Source: Haliscomenobacter sp. (GTDB taxonomy: Bacteria > Bacteroidota > Bacteroidia > Chitinophagales > Saprospiraceae). Taken from it: DNA of 64,000 nucleotides. The stretch spans positions 186,001-250,000 of the forward strand of contig JADJPL010000010.1 in the NCBI GenBank assembly GCA_016713275.1. Reading direction: 5' to 3'. The notes under the pieces were generated by a model. That model was given only the letters and a program-made list of their open reading frames with translations. It searched no databases and was not told the DNA's origin. Position 1 is the stretch's first letter; each line of letters begins with the position of its first letter. Made by a program: the position numbers and the translations under genes. Positions 19,750-28,664 of the stretch are shown here, one piece after another.

Positions 19750-21111
19750 ATGCATACAATTTTTTCCACGGGGGCGGTTTTCATATTGATCGGGTTAACC
19801 GCGTGTTCTTCTTCCCAAAAAACGATCAGCCGTCCAATGGAAAGCTATGCGTCCGGCACGGTACCTTCAAAGCGATCGGTCATCACGATCCCCATCGACA
19901 TCCGGATTTCCGCTTTGGAAAACACGATCAACCAGCAACTGGAAGGCGTGATGTACGAAGACAACGATTTACGCGACGGAGACCGCATGATGATCAAAGC
20001 GACCAAAGCGGACCGGATCAACGTCCGCATGGAAGGACAACAGCTTTTTTTCAGCCTTCCCGCCTCCTTGTGGGTTAAGTACGATGCGGGAATTACGACA
20101 GTGGAAGCTTCGGGAAAGATCGCCATGGATATCCACACGACGTATTCGGTCAAACCGGATTGGTCGATTGCTACCCAAACGCAGATTACCGACCACCGTT
20201 GGCTCCAAAAACCGGTATTGAAAGTGGTAGGGGTGAACCTTCCGGTCGGGCTGCTGGCGGATTTAGTTCTTCAAAATACCAAGCGCCGGATCACCCGGGC
20301 TATTGATCAGGCGGTGAGCCAGAATTTCGGGCTGGGGACTATTGTCCGGCAAACCTGGGACACGCTTTTTCAGCCGTCGCTGGTTTCTCCAGAGTACGGG
20401 GCCTGGCTGCTGGTTGATCCTCAGGCCATAGGAATGACCCCCATCCGGGTGAACGAAGACACCCTGTCGACATCCCTTATCGTGGAAGCAAAACCCACTG
20501 TGGTGTTGGGAAATCAGCCGCCGAACCTCCAGCCTCGTCCGCTTCCTGCATTTACCCAGTTTAACTACCAGGCGCCTGGCTTCGAGGTGCATCTCGGGGC
20601 ATCGATTCCCTTTGTTGAAGCCCAGCGGCTGGCCAAACAGGAAGTAGAAGGCCAAACCTACACCGCAGGTAAACGATCGGTAACAATCCAGGATATTGAG
20701 CTTTTTGGCCAGGATGGGCAACTGGTCGTTAATCTGCGGATGACGGGCAGCTATAATGGGAATGTTTATCTGAAAGGGAAACCCGTATTCAATGCGGCGG
20801 CTAACGCAGTGGAAGTCCAGGATCTCGATTTTACTTTGGATACCCGGAGTTTTCTTCTCAAAAGCGGCGCCTGGTTGCTGAAAAGCACGTTGAGGAAACG
20901 GTTACAGGAAACGATGGATTTTTATCTGAAGTACAACCTCGACGCTTCCAGGAAAGCTCTTGAAGACCAATTAAATGCATTTAATCTGGCCCCGGGTTTC
21001 CATCTGCGCGCTAAAGTGGGCCAGCTCGGTATCGGCCGGGTCGAATTACAGAAAGAAGGGTTTCTGATTGATGTGAAGCTTTCCGGAGAAGTATCGATCC
21101 GCAACTTTTAA
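19750..21111 (+). CDS. DUF4403-family lipoprotein
   Basis: 453 residues. The N-terminus carries a lipoprotein signal with lipobox LTAC followed by SSSQ. The body matches DUF4403: repeated beta-rich halves, with SVITIPIDIRISALENTIN near the start, IRVNEDTLSTSLIVEAKP in the middle, and DLDFTLDTRSFLLKSGAWLL near the end. The layout resembles lipid-binding tubular (SMP/TULIP-like) folds; a role in envelope lipid handling is inference. It is monocistronic in appearance, convergent with the next lipoprotein. Confidence 0.82.
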   Translation: MHTIFSTGAVFILIGLTACSSSQKTISRPMESYASGTVPSKRSVITIPIDIRISALENTINQQLEGVMYEDNDLRDGDRMMIKATKADRINVRMEGQQLFFSLPASLWVKYDAGITTVEASGKIAMDIHTTYSVKPDWSIATQTQITDHRWLQKPVLKVVGVNLPVGLLADLVLQNTKRRITRAIDQAVSQNFGLGTIVRQTWDTLFQPSLVSPEYGAWLLVDPQAIGMTPIRVNEDTLSTSLIVEAKPTVVLGNQPPNLQPRPLPAFTQFNYQAPGFEVHLGASIPFVEAQRLAKQEVEGQTYTAGKRSVTIQDIELFGQDGQLVVNLRMTGSYNGNVYLKGKPVFNAAANAVEVQDLDFTLDTRSFLLKSGAWLLKSTLRKRLQETMDFYLKYNLDASRKALEDQLNAFNLAPGFHLRAKVGQLGIGRVELQKEGFLIDVKLSGEVSIRNF

Positions 21112-21126
21112 CGAGACGGGTGTGGA

Positions 21127-21513
21127 CTATTTTTCTTTTACCAGCTTTAATAACCGTTCTTTTCCGTCCTCCAGCATTCGAAGATGTAGCGAATCCGAAG
21201 TGAGTATAAGAATCTGGACGGCTTTTTGGGAAGAGGCTTTATTTAAAGTGTCGGTGGTATACAACAGGTGTCCGTCCAGAAAATAGGCGCCCGATTCTTT
21301 ATAATTCAGGGTGCTGTGGAAGGTATAGGCGCCTTTCTTGGAAAAGTAGAACTGAATGACCGATGGATCAATAGCCAGGGTATCGCCGCCCTCCAGAACG
21401 GTTGTTCCTGTCCAATTGCCCACCAATTCTCTTTTCTGAAACGGCCCACAGGCCTGAAGGAAGTACAAAACTCCAATGCCTGCCAAGCTCCAAAATGCAA
21501 TTTTCTTCCACAT
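21127..21513 (-). CDS. Small lipocalin-like lipoprotein
   Basis: 128 residues. Lipoprotein signal with LQAC at ~19-22, then LVGNWTGTTV, a motif common at the first strand of lipocalin-like Bacteroidota lipoproteins, followed by alternating beta strands. Function unknown. It is read in the same direction as nhaD but separated from it by a 9-bp perfect hairpin, so it is probably a separate unit. Confidence 0.7.
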   Translation of the reverse strand: MWKKIAFWSLAGIGVLYFLQACGPFQKRELVGNWTGTTVLEGGDTLAIDPSVIQFYFSKKGAYTFHSTLNYKESGAYFLDGHLLYTTDTLNKASSQKAVQILILTSDSLHLRMLEDGKERLLKLVKEK

Positions 21514-21535
21514 TCCCGTTTGTTTTCTCCTATTA

Positions 21536-21569
21536 AGGTCCTGGATAATCCAAAGATTGCCCAGGACCT
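21536..21569 (-). terminator. Hairpin after nhaD
   Basis: AGGTCCTGG (21536-21544) and CCAGGACCT (21561-21569) form a perfect 9-bp stem with a 16-base loop. On the minus strand it lies 60 bp after the nhaD stop and is followed by TTAATAG, a weak T tract. Terminator, or a 5' structure of the next gene. Confidence 0.45.
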
Positions 21570-21628
21570 CAAAATTAAGAGAAGCCTAACATTTTGCAGA
21601 GGGTTTAACAAACCTTTAAGACTTGCGG

Positions 21629-22993
21629 CTAGTGCCCACCTCCAACGGAGGGCAAATACGGGTACAGAACAATAAAGGAAATGGCCCAGGCAATGAATCC
21701 CAGGAAGGCAATCCAGGTGATCTTTCTCAAGTACCAAATGAAATCAATGCGTTCCATCCCCATGGCAGCGACTCCGGCAGCGGAGCCAATAATGAGCATG
21801 CTGCCCCCAGTTCCGGCAGAATAGGCGATAAACTGCCAGAGCTTGCTGTCGATCGGGAATTGGTCCATCGGGTACATTCCCATGGTGGCTGCCACCAACG
21901 GCACGTTGTCTATGATAGCCGAAAGCACCCCTATGAGAATAATCACAATGTCCAGATTGGGGATGGCATGACCCAGATTTTCTGCCAGATTCATCAGAAG
22001 CCCAACCTTTTCCCCTGTGAGGTTGCTGGTGACGGCGATGGATTCCAGCCCGGCAACCGCTATCAAAATGCCGAGGAAGAAAATAATGCTCGACATCTCA
22101 ATCCGCGACATAGCCCGGCGTACGGAGAACATATGCTTGTCGTCTTCTCCAAATTCTTCCCCGGGATGGATATATTCCGAAATCGCCCAAATAACCCCCA
22201 GGGAAAGCATCATGCCCATATAAGGAGGAAGGTGGGTGATGGATTTGAATATAGGCACGAAAATCAACCCGCTCAAACCGGCGATGAGCATCGTTTTGCT
22301 GCTCAGTAGGCGCTTCTCCTTTTTTTCGTTTTCTGTTTCGGATGGCGCGTTGACGATTTCGCCTTTGAAATTAGGCAACAAGCCGCTAACGAGCAGAGGG
22401 ACAATCAGACACACGAGCGAGGGAATAATCAGGTGCTCCATCAGACCAAGAGTGGATACCTTTTTGCCGATCCAGAGCATGGTGGTCGTTACGTCTCCAA
22501 TAGGCGACCAGGCGCCTCCGGCATTGGCGGCGATGACAATCATGGCCGCGTAGTAAAGCCGGTCCTCCCGGTCTTTGATCAGCTTGCGCACCAGAGAGAT
22601 CATCACGATGGTCGTGGTCAGGTTGTCCAGAACGGCAGAAAGAAAAAACGCCAGGATGCTGATAATCCAAAGCAGTTTGAGCTTGTTTTTCGTCTGGATG
22701 CGGTCAGTGATAATAGCAAACCCCCGGTGGAGGTCGACCAACTCGACAATCGTCATGGCGCCCAGCAGAAAGACCAAAATTTCCGCCGTTTTGCCAAGAT
22801 GGTGCAGCAGGATATTTTCAAGAGACCCAGGCTCGTGGTGGTGGTCCAGAATCGTCAGGTGGCCGGTAGAGATAAGGGCCCAGATCAGCGCGCCGATCAA
22901 GAGCGCAGGCACGGATTTATCGAGTTTTAACGGGTGCTCCAGAGCGATCATTAAATACCCGATAATGAAGCAGATGACAATGGCGGTAATCAT
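21629..22993 (-). CDS. nhaD: Na+/H+ antiporter NhaD
   Basis: 454 residues from the ATG at 22993. An upstream in-frame extension to 23113 lacks membrane character and is dropped. About twelve transmembrane helices; ion-transporter-superfamily features include HHLGKTAEILVFLLGAMT, FFLSAVLDNLTTTIV and IVIAANAGGAWSPIGDVTT, with repeated Asp/Asn in broken helices (DNLTT, DNVPL). It exchanges sodium for protons across the inner membrane, fitting a marine or saline lifestyle, which is inference. Confidence 0.93.
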   Translation of the reverse strand: MITAIVICFIIGYLMIALEHPLKLDKSVPALLIGALIWALISTGHLTILDHHHEPGSLENILLHHLGKTAEILVFLLGAMTIVELVDLHRGFAIITDRIQTKNKLKLLWIISILAFFLSAVLDNLTTTIVMISLVRKLIKDREDRLYYAAMIVIAANAGGAWSPIGDVTTTMLWIGKKVSTLGLMEHLIIPSLVCLIVPLLVSGLLPNFKGEIVNAPSETENEKKEKRLLSSKTMLIAGLSGLIFVPIFKSITHLPPYMGMMLSLGVIWAISEYIHPGEEFGEDDKHMFSVRRAMSRIEMSSIIFFLGILIAVAGLESIAVTSNLTGEKVGLLMNLAENLGHAIPNLDIVIILIGVLSAIIDNVPLVAATMGMYPMDQFPIDSKLWQFIAYSAGTGGSMLIIGSAAGVAAMGMERIDFIWYLRKITWIAFLGFIAWAISFIVLYPYLPSVGGGH

Positions 22994-23178
22994 GATTCGG
23001 TAGGTTTTTCGTTTATTGGTTTGGCGGAATAAAAGGAAAAAGCAGCCCCAATGAGCGCTGTAAAAATAGAATTTTCCTGGGCCTATTCTATACCCCAAGC
23101 GGTTTTTTACCAAAAATCCTCGGGAGGAAAATATGGCCGGTTTTGATATTTATTGCCCCTGGTTTGAACTTTTCCCCC

Positions 23179-23186
23179 TACTTTTG
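23179..23186 (+). promoter_or_regulatory. Bacteroidota -7 promoter box (TACTTTTG) for dusB
   Basis: TACTTTTG matches TAnnTTTG, with TTG at 23153-23155 as a possible -33 (spacing 23). It is 30 bp upstream of the dusB ATG. Confidence 0.45.
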
Positions 23187-23215
23187 TCCTTTTATGAAAA
23201 ATCCGTTGTCGTCAA

Positions 23216-24225
23216 ATGGTCCACATTGCCGGTATACCCCTTGGTGATTTTCCGCTGCTGTTGGCGCCTATGGAGGATGTCAGTGATCCCCCTTTTCGTG
23301 CGTTGTGCAAGCAGCAGGGCGCCGATTTGATGTTCACGGAATTTATTTCGGTGGAAGGGTTGATTCGCGACGCGCACAAAAGCGTTCAAAAGCTGGACAT
23401 TTATGACGAAGAGCGCCCCATTGGCGTGCAAATTTTCGGGGCGGAGCTGGAATCCATGATGAAAGCGGCCCAAATTGTGGAAGCTGCCCAGCCAGAAATC
23501 CTGGATATTAATTACGGCTGCCCTGTTCAAAAAGTGGTTTGCAAGCTGGCAGGCGCGGGTATTCTAAAGGATATCCCGAAAATGGTCGCTCTAACGGAAG
23601 CGGTTGTCAAATCCACCCGCCTTCCGGTAACGGTAAAGACCCGCCTGGGGTGGGATCATTCCTCGATCTTTATCGAAGAAGTAGCCGAACGGTTACAGGA
23701 TGTGGGCGTTCAGGCGCTGAGTATTCATGCCCGCACGCGTTCCCAAATGTACAAAGGCGAAGCAGACTGGTCGTGGATCGCCAAGGTGAAGAACAACCCC
23801 CGAATCCATATCCCCATTTTTGGTAACGGCGATATCGACAGCCCCCCAAAGCGGTGGAGTACCGAAACCGGTACGAAGTAGACGGGATTATGATCGGACG
23901 GGCAAGTATTGGCTACCCCTGGATCTTCAGGGAAATCAAGCACTACGTCCAAACCGGCGAACTGATGCCCCCGCCCAGTACGGAGGAGCGGGTTGCCGCC
24001 GCCCGGCAGCACCTGCAGGCTGCTATTCGCTGGAAAGGAGGTAAATTGGGGATACTGGAGACCAGACGGCATTACGCGAATTATTTCCGGGGACTTCCGG
24101 GGGTCAAAGAGTTTAGGAAAGAATTGGTTACCCTGGAGCAGGAGGAACGGATTCTGGAGGTACTGCATCACATTGAAACCCGCTATGCCGGATTTTCCTG
24201 GGAAGCGGTTGCCTTGGAAACATAA
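23216..24225 (+). CDS. dusB: tRNA-dihydrouridine synthase (DusB-type, one frame break)
   Basis: 336 residues after restoring one missing G near 23850-23855 (SPPKAVEYRNRYEVDG). A flavoenzyme that reduces uridines in tRNA with NADPH. FMN-binding TIM barrel features: LAPMEDVSDPPFR, the catalytic cysteine in NYGCPVQKV, VTVKTRLGW, IHARTRSQMYKGEADW, IFGNGDI, and after the break GIMIGRASIGYPWIF. The next gene, cca, begins 22 bp later and also acts on tRNA; they are likely co-transcribed. Confidence 0.93.
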
Positions 24226-24247
24226 ACCCAGAGCGCAAAAAGACACC

Positions 24248-25663
24248 ATGGTTTTTATCATTCAGGACCACGAACGGCAAATTCTTCAACTCATCAGCCA
24301 GAAAGCCAAAGCCCTTGGTTTTCCAGCCTATTTGGTGGGGGGCTATGTACGGGACCGCCTACTTGCCCGACGCTCTAAGGATATCGACATCGTTTGCGTC
24401 GGAAGCGGAATCGACCTGGCGGAAGAAATTGCTTCCTGCCTAAGGCCTATTCCCCGTATCGCCGTTTATCGCAGGTTTGGAACAGCTATGATCAAACACG
24501 GCGATTTGGAAATCGAATTTGTCGGCGCACGGAAAGAATCCTACCGCCACGATTCCCGTAAGCCGGCTGTGGAGGAGGGATCCCTGGAGGACGACCAAAA
24601 CCGAAGGGATTTCACCATCAACGCCCTTGCGGTAAGCCTGAATGAAGAGGATTTTGGCGCCATCATCGATCCCTTCGGCGGGTTGAATGATCTGGAAAAC
24701 AAGATTCTCCGGACGCCGCTAGAGCCTGGCAAAACCTTCTCCGACGACCCACTGCGTATGTTGCGGGCTATCCGGTTTGCTACCCAATTGGATTTTACTA
24801 TAGAGCCCCAAACGCTAAAGGCAATTTCCGCTTACAAAAGCCGGCTGGATATCGTCTCTCAGGAGCGGATCGCCATAGAACTCAACAAAATCCTGGAGGC
24901 CCATTTCCCATCCATTGGGTTCAAGTTGTTGTTCGATACAGGCTTGTTGCAACTTATTTTGCCTGAGCTGGCCGCGCTGCAGGGCGTGGAATCCAGGGAT
25001 GGACGGGCGCACAAAGACAACTTCTACCACACCCTGCAAGTGTTGGATAACCTGAGCAGAAACTCCAGTAACCTGTGGCTTCGTTGGGGCGCTTTACTTC
25101 ACGACATCGCCAAACCGCCCACCAAACGGTTCCATCCGGAACAGGGCTGGACGTTTCATGGTCATGATGCCCTGGGCGCTGCTATGGTTCCTACGATTTT
25201 TCGGCGGCTTCGCCTTCCTATGGACCAAAAAATGAAGTACGTTCAGAAAATGGTTGCCCTGCATTTACGACCGATCAGCCTGACCAAAGAAAATATCACC
25301 GATTCGGCTATCCGCCGCTTGATCGTCGACGCAGGCGAAGACCTCGACGATCTGATGCTCCTTTGCGAAGCAGATATCACCTCCAAAAACCCGCAAAAAG
25401 TCAAGCGGTATCTGGAAAACTACGAACTCGTCCGGGAGCGGATCGAAGCAGTAGAAGCCAAAGACCACCTGCGCAACTGGCAGCCGCCGATTACGGGGGA
25501 AATCATCATGGAAGTGTTTGGAATGAATCCTTCCAAAGAAGTTGGAATCATCAAGTCCGCCGTCCGCGAAGCCATTCTGGATGGCGACATCCTGAACGAC
25601 TTCGAGGCGGCTTATGCCTATATGCTGGCTAAAGCCGAAGACCTTGGCCTGAAACCCGTCTGA
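24248..25663 (+). CDS. cca: CCA tRNA nucleotidyltransferase / HD-domain protein
   Basis: 471 residues from the ATG at 24248; the frame is open further upstream but overlaps dusB. The nucleotidyltransferase core has GGYVRDRLL and DIDIVC (GG...DxD), RRDFTINAL, and the motif segment DDPLRMLRAIRFA. A C-terminal HD domain is visible (LLHDIAKPPTKR, HGHDALGA). It adds or repairs the 3' CCA of tRNAs. That is consistent with both tRNA genes in this window lacking an encoded CCA. Confidence 0.94.
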   Translation: MVFIIQDHERQILQLISQKAKALGFPAYLVGGYVRDRLLARRSKDIDIVCVGSGIDLAEEIASCLRPIPRIAVYRRFGTAMIKHGDLEIEFVGARKESYRHDSRKPAVEEGSLEDDQNRRDFTINALAVSLNEEDFGAIIDPFGGLNDLENKILRTPLEPGKTFSDDPLRMLRAIRFATQLDFTIEPQTLKAISAYKSRLDIVSQERIAIELNKILEAHFPSIGFKLLFDTGLLQLILPELAALQGVESRDGRAHKDNFYHTLQVLDNLSRNSSNLWLRWGALLHDIAKPPTKRFHPEQGWTFHGHDALGAAMVPTIFRRLRLPMDQKMKYVQKMVALHLRPISLTKENITDSAIRRLIVDAGEDLDDLMLLCEADITSKNPQKVKRYLENYELVRERIEAVEAKDHLRNWQPPITGEIIMEVFGMNPSKEVGIIKSAVREAILDGDILNDFEAAYAYMLAKAEDLGLKPV

Positions 25664-25672
25664 AATCTGCTT

Positions 25673-25832
25673 TTACTCTTTCGGGTGTGTTTTTTCAAAC
25701 TCTTCCTTGTTGGCGTCTATCCCGTTGTATTTTTTTGAATGCCACGTAAATCATGACGGGAGGAATGCCAATAAGTACCAGGGTGGTAAAAATCATGAGG
25801 AGGTTTGCTTGAAGCCAGTCGATCAGAAACAT
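25673..25832 (-). CDS. Small single-pass membrane protein (probable frame break)
   Basis: From the ATG at 25832 the literal frame gives 45 residues (MFLIDWLQANLLMIF... ending GRV, stop at 25695). Removing one T from the T7 run at 25730-25736 extends it to 52 residues ending YNGIDANKEEFEKTHPKE, a far more protein-like tail. One transmembrane helix (~9-32) is followed by a charged C-terminus. It is too short for usual gene callers. Function unknown. Placed between cca (convergent) and the serine hydrolase. Confidence 0.5.
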
Positions 25833-25937
25833 GTGCCTTTGATTTTGTGTTAGGAATCCAAATTGTGCCGTCCCGAAAATCGAAAGCTTTGTTAAGGCTG
25901 TCGATGATTTTTGTCAATTCTTTCCGGATTTTTCTCC

Positions 25938-27209
25938 TTATTTGATCAGCGACTGGTAGACCAGGTTTCGATACCTCCGGAGGAATTCCCCTCCCTGGGC
26001 AAAAGGATGCACATTGGTAAAGACCAGAAGGATCAGGTTTTCCTTTGGATCGATGGTGTATTCCGAACAGTACATGCCTCCCCACATGATTGAACCCGGG
26101 GAAGCGAGATCGCCGTAATTGGTTTGCTCGGAAAAGACTTCAAATCCAAGGCTGAACCCGTCGTTGCGCTCCCAAACGCGCAGGTCGCCAATCTGGTTTC
26201 GGAACAGAAGATCCACCGATTTGGGGCTAAGGAGCTGCTTCCCGTTGAATTCGCCGCCGTTGAGCAACATCTGGCAGAACCGGGCATAATCTTCGATCGT
26301 ACTGACGAGGCCGGCGCCGCCCGAAAAGTATGTTTTGGCCCCCTGAACAGAAAAGTAGCGGTTGTTAAAGTCAGTTGAAACGGTCAGTATGGAATCGGCA
26401 GCCGGCTTGGCGTACAATTCGACCAGCCTGGGCGCTTTCTCCATAGGGAGGTAAAAATGGGTGTCTTTCATCCCCAGGGGGTCAAAAATCCGCGTCCGGA
26501 AAAACTGATCCAAGGACATCCCGGAGAGTATTTCTACCAGGTAGCCCACGATATCCGTATTGAGCCCGTAAGTGAATCGCTCTCCTGGGTCGTGTAGGAG
26601 CGGCCTGGCCGCAATCTTGGGAATGACGGTAGTCAGTTTATCTGGTTCCAGGGAATTGAAAAAAGGCGCCTGGTATTCCTCCAAATGGCCCATCGGGTGC
26701 TCGTAGGGAATCCCTGCCGTATGCGTGAGCAAGTCCTTAATCGTAATTTCCCGCTTTGCAGGCCTTGTTTCGGCGGTTCCGCTGGCTGAATCAAAGCGCA
26801 CCAGAACGTTCGGATTCGCAAAGTAGGGAATGTATTTAGACACCGGGTCGGTCAGCAGGAATTTGCCTTCTTCGTGCAGCATAAGGGCCGCCACCGTGGT
26901 CATGGCTTTGGTTTGACTGGCAATCCGGAAAATATCGTCCTTCTCCAAAGGGATCGTTTGCTCGCGGTTCCGGAACCCGTAAGCTTTGTTGTGAATAATT
27001 TTTCCTCTTTTCGCAACAAACGTAACGGCATTGGGGACGATTCCCTCTTTAACCATCTTGTTTAACCAGGAATCCAGGAGATCAAGCCGGGATACGGAGA
27101 ACCCAAGATCGGAGGGACGGTCGGAATAGCTGAACTGTTGCGGTTGGGCGGAGAGAATAAATGGGAGAAAGGTCAGTCTGAAAACAGCCCAAGCAGGGAA
27201 TCGAGTCAT
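25938..27209 (-). CDS. Beta-lactamase-family serine hydrolase
   Basis: 423 residues with a signal peptide (~1-21, ILSAQ). Class C beta-lactamase/esterase fold: SxxK is SQTK in FRIASQTKAMTTVAALML; the YxN equivalent is YGLN; the third (KTG-like) box is degenerate around MWGGMY. Proteins of this group include esterases, D-aminopeptidases and penicillin-binding proteins, so antibiotic resistance should not be assumed. Intact and apparently single. Confidence 0.88.
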   Translation of the reverse strand: MTRFPAWAVFRLTFLPFILSAQPQQFSYSDRPSDLGFSVSRLDLLDSWLNKMVKEGIVPNAVTFVAKRGKIIHNKAYGFRNREQTIPLEKDDIFRIASQTKAMTTVAALMLHEEGKFLLTDPVSKYIPYFANPNVLVRFDSASGTAETRPAKREITIKDLLTHTAGIPYEHPMGHLEEYQAPFFNSLEPDKLTTVIPKIAARPLLHDPGERFTYGLNTDIVGYLVEILSGMSLDQFFRTRIFDPLGMKDTHFYLPMEKAPRLVELYAKPAADSILTVSTDFNNRYFSVQGAKTYFSGGAGLVSTIEDYARFCQMLLNGGEFNGKQLLSPKSVDLLFRNQIGDLRVWERNDGFSLGFEVFSEQTNYGDLASPGSIMWGGMYCSEYTIDPKENLILLVFTNVHPFAQGGEFLRRYRNLVYQSLIK

Positions 27210-27338
27210 GGGATATGCTATTTTCGGTTAATAATCAAACTTGGAAAGGGATACTCCCAATCCCAAGCGGCGGCAAAGACAACGCCTTGTTAACAACCAG
27301 CAATTTAATGTATTTTTTCGAAAGCAGGGCCCCAAAAA

Positions 27339-28286
27339 CTAGGCTTTTCGCTTCAAAACCGGGATTAACGACCCGCTCAACCCCTCCAGTTCTACAGCGG
27401 TACACCCGTACCGAAAAGCAAAATCGTAGTCCTTCCCGCTGCCCAGCGCGTCGTAAAACGCAACGGCGAATTCTATAGCCGTTTTATCCGGCACGGCTTT
27501 GTTCATCCCGATCACATAAGGCACATGACGAACAATTTCATTGGCCTGCGCTTCCGAATAACAGGCATTGAGCAAAACGCATTCCACCTGGTCTGCGAAA
27601 AGGCTGAATAAATTTCCCAGGGCTACGGAGTTCACCAGTTGGGATTCTCCGGATTCATTTTCCAGTATCAGCCCTTCTTCGCCCCCGCCGTGTCCTGAAA
27701 AATGGACAATCTGGGGGAGTTCTTCCATGATCGCTCTCCTGAGGTCTTTGACCCGGACGGCCCATTTGGTTTCCATTTCAAAGCGGTCCCGCTGCTGAGC
27801 TAATTTCAGCCCCTCTTCGATATCCCGGGCTTCCCGGTCAATCCGCAGGTGCGTGGTTTCTTCCGGATTGGCGCCCAAAAACAGGATCTTTTTCGGACCT
27901 TCGTTGACTGGGGAAGGCCTGGAAGGCTGGTCAGGCTGACTCACCGGGGTAACAGGTTCTGAAGAAGCGCCCGACTTCGGCTTGGTCGTCGAGATCCCTC
28001 TTAAAGGCTCCCCGGTCTGGATTTCAGCATCCTCGGGTATCTGTTTGAGAAAGTGCAGGATCGACTTTCGAATGTTTGCTTCGTTGATGCTGGCTTCGTC
28101 TGAACGGATGATTCCGTCCAAAATATCTTGCTGTAGTCGGCTGAAGCGTCCTGCCTGGAGAATGATCGACGAGTCCAGATCATTGTTGCCAAGAGATTTT
28201 ACCAGGAGTCTCAAATCGCTTATCGCTTTTTTCGTATCCCCGTTGGCGAGCAGTTCGGTGATCGTTTTTTTATTAATAACCGGCAT
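27339..28286 (-). CDS. CHAT-domain caspase-like protein with N-terminal effector-associated domain
   Basis: 315 residues. Residues ~1-85 look like effector-associated domain 11: an all-helical module with ITELLANGDTKKAISDL, the RFSRLQQDILDGIIR segment, and a helix ending in LLHFLKQI-type sequence. A Pro/Ser-rich linker (~86-128) follows, then a CHAT peptidase domain (~130-315) with catalytic His199 in VHFSGHGG and Cys242 in LLNACYS. CHAT proteases paired with EADs are found in bacterial conflict and programmed-death networks, where an EAD on a sensor recruits the protease. No second EAD gene is visible here. A 378-bp divergent spacer separates it from the patatin gene. Confidence 0.82.
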   Translation of the reverse strand: MPVINKKTITELLANGDTKKAISDLRLLVKSLGNNDLDSSIILQAGRFSRLQQDILDGIIRSDEASINEANIRKSILHFLKQIPEDAEIQTGEPLRGISTTKPKSGASSEPVTPVSQPDQPSRPSPVNEGPKKILFLGANPEETTHLRIDREARDIEEGLKLAQQRDRFEMETKWAVRVKDLRRAIMEELPQIVHFSGHGGGEEGLILENESGESQLVNSVALGNLFSLFADQVECVLLNACYSEAQANEIVRHVPYVIGMNKAVPDKTAIEFAVAFYDALGSGKDYDFAFRYGCTAVELEGLSGSLIPVLKRKA

Positions 28287-28464
28287 GTTATTCGTTTTCC
28301 TTTCGGTTTAATCAGTAACCAGTTTGGTACTCCGGACGAAGATAGGAATTTTAGCAGAATGGAGGAGGGAGCGCCGAACTTTCTGTAGGAGGGTATTCCA
28401 TGAGCCTGCTTAAATAAAAAAGTGCGTTTTTATTTAGAAAACGGTTCTTTTTTATCAATAAATG

Positions 28465-28495
28465 TTGCTTGGCAAAAAGAAAGCGGTTATATTTG
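28465..28495 (+). promoter_or_regulatory. Bacteroidota-type promoter for the patatin gene
   Basis: TTG (28465-28467) and TATATTTG (28488-28495) are spaced by 20 bp, close to the housekeeping sigma consensus TTTG-N17-20-TAnnTTTG of Bacteroidota. The predicted start near 28502 gives a leader of ~160 nt before the ATG at 28665. Confidence 0.6.
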
Positions 28496-28571
28496 TAAAA
28501 AGTTAATGAATGTAGCGGGCAAAGCCCTTGGGCTTGATACTATGAGAAAATAACACGCAGTTCCTGCAAAG

Positions 28572-28605
28572 AAGCCCTTCCGCGTCTTTTGATTCGGAGG
28601 GGCTT
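28572..28605 (+). other. Hairpin in the patatin leader
   Basis: An 11-bp stem with one G-U pair (28572-28582 with 28595-28605) and a 12-base loop is followed by TGTATTTTGGG. It lies between promoter and gene, so it could be an attenuator or the end of a short RNA. The remainder of the 28287-28664 spacer shows no gene. Confidence 0.45.
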
Positions 28606-28664
28606 TGTATTTTGGGCCGCATTGGAAAAACTGGGCAAGCGGGATTACTTTTAAAGAAAAAAGC

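Noticed and set aside
25938..27209. Beta-lactamase antibiotic resistance gene
   Set aside because: SxxK and YxN are present but the third box is degenerate and the family includes many esterases and peptidases; resistance is not supported.
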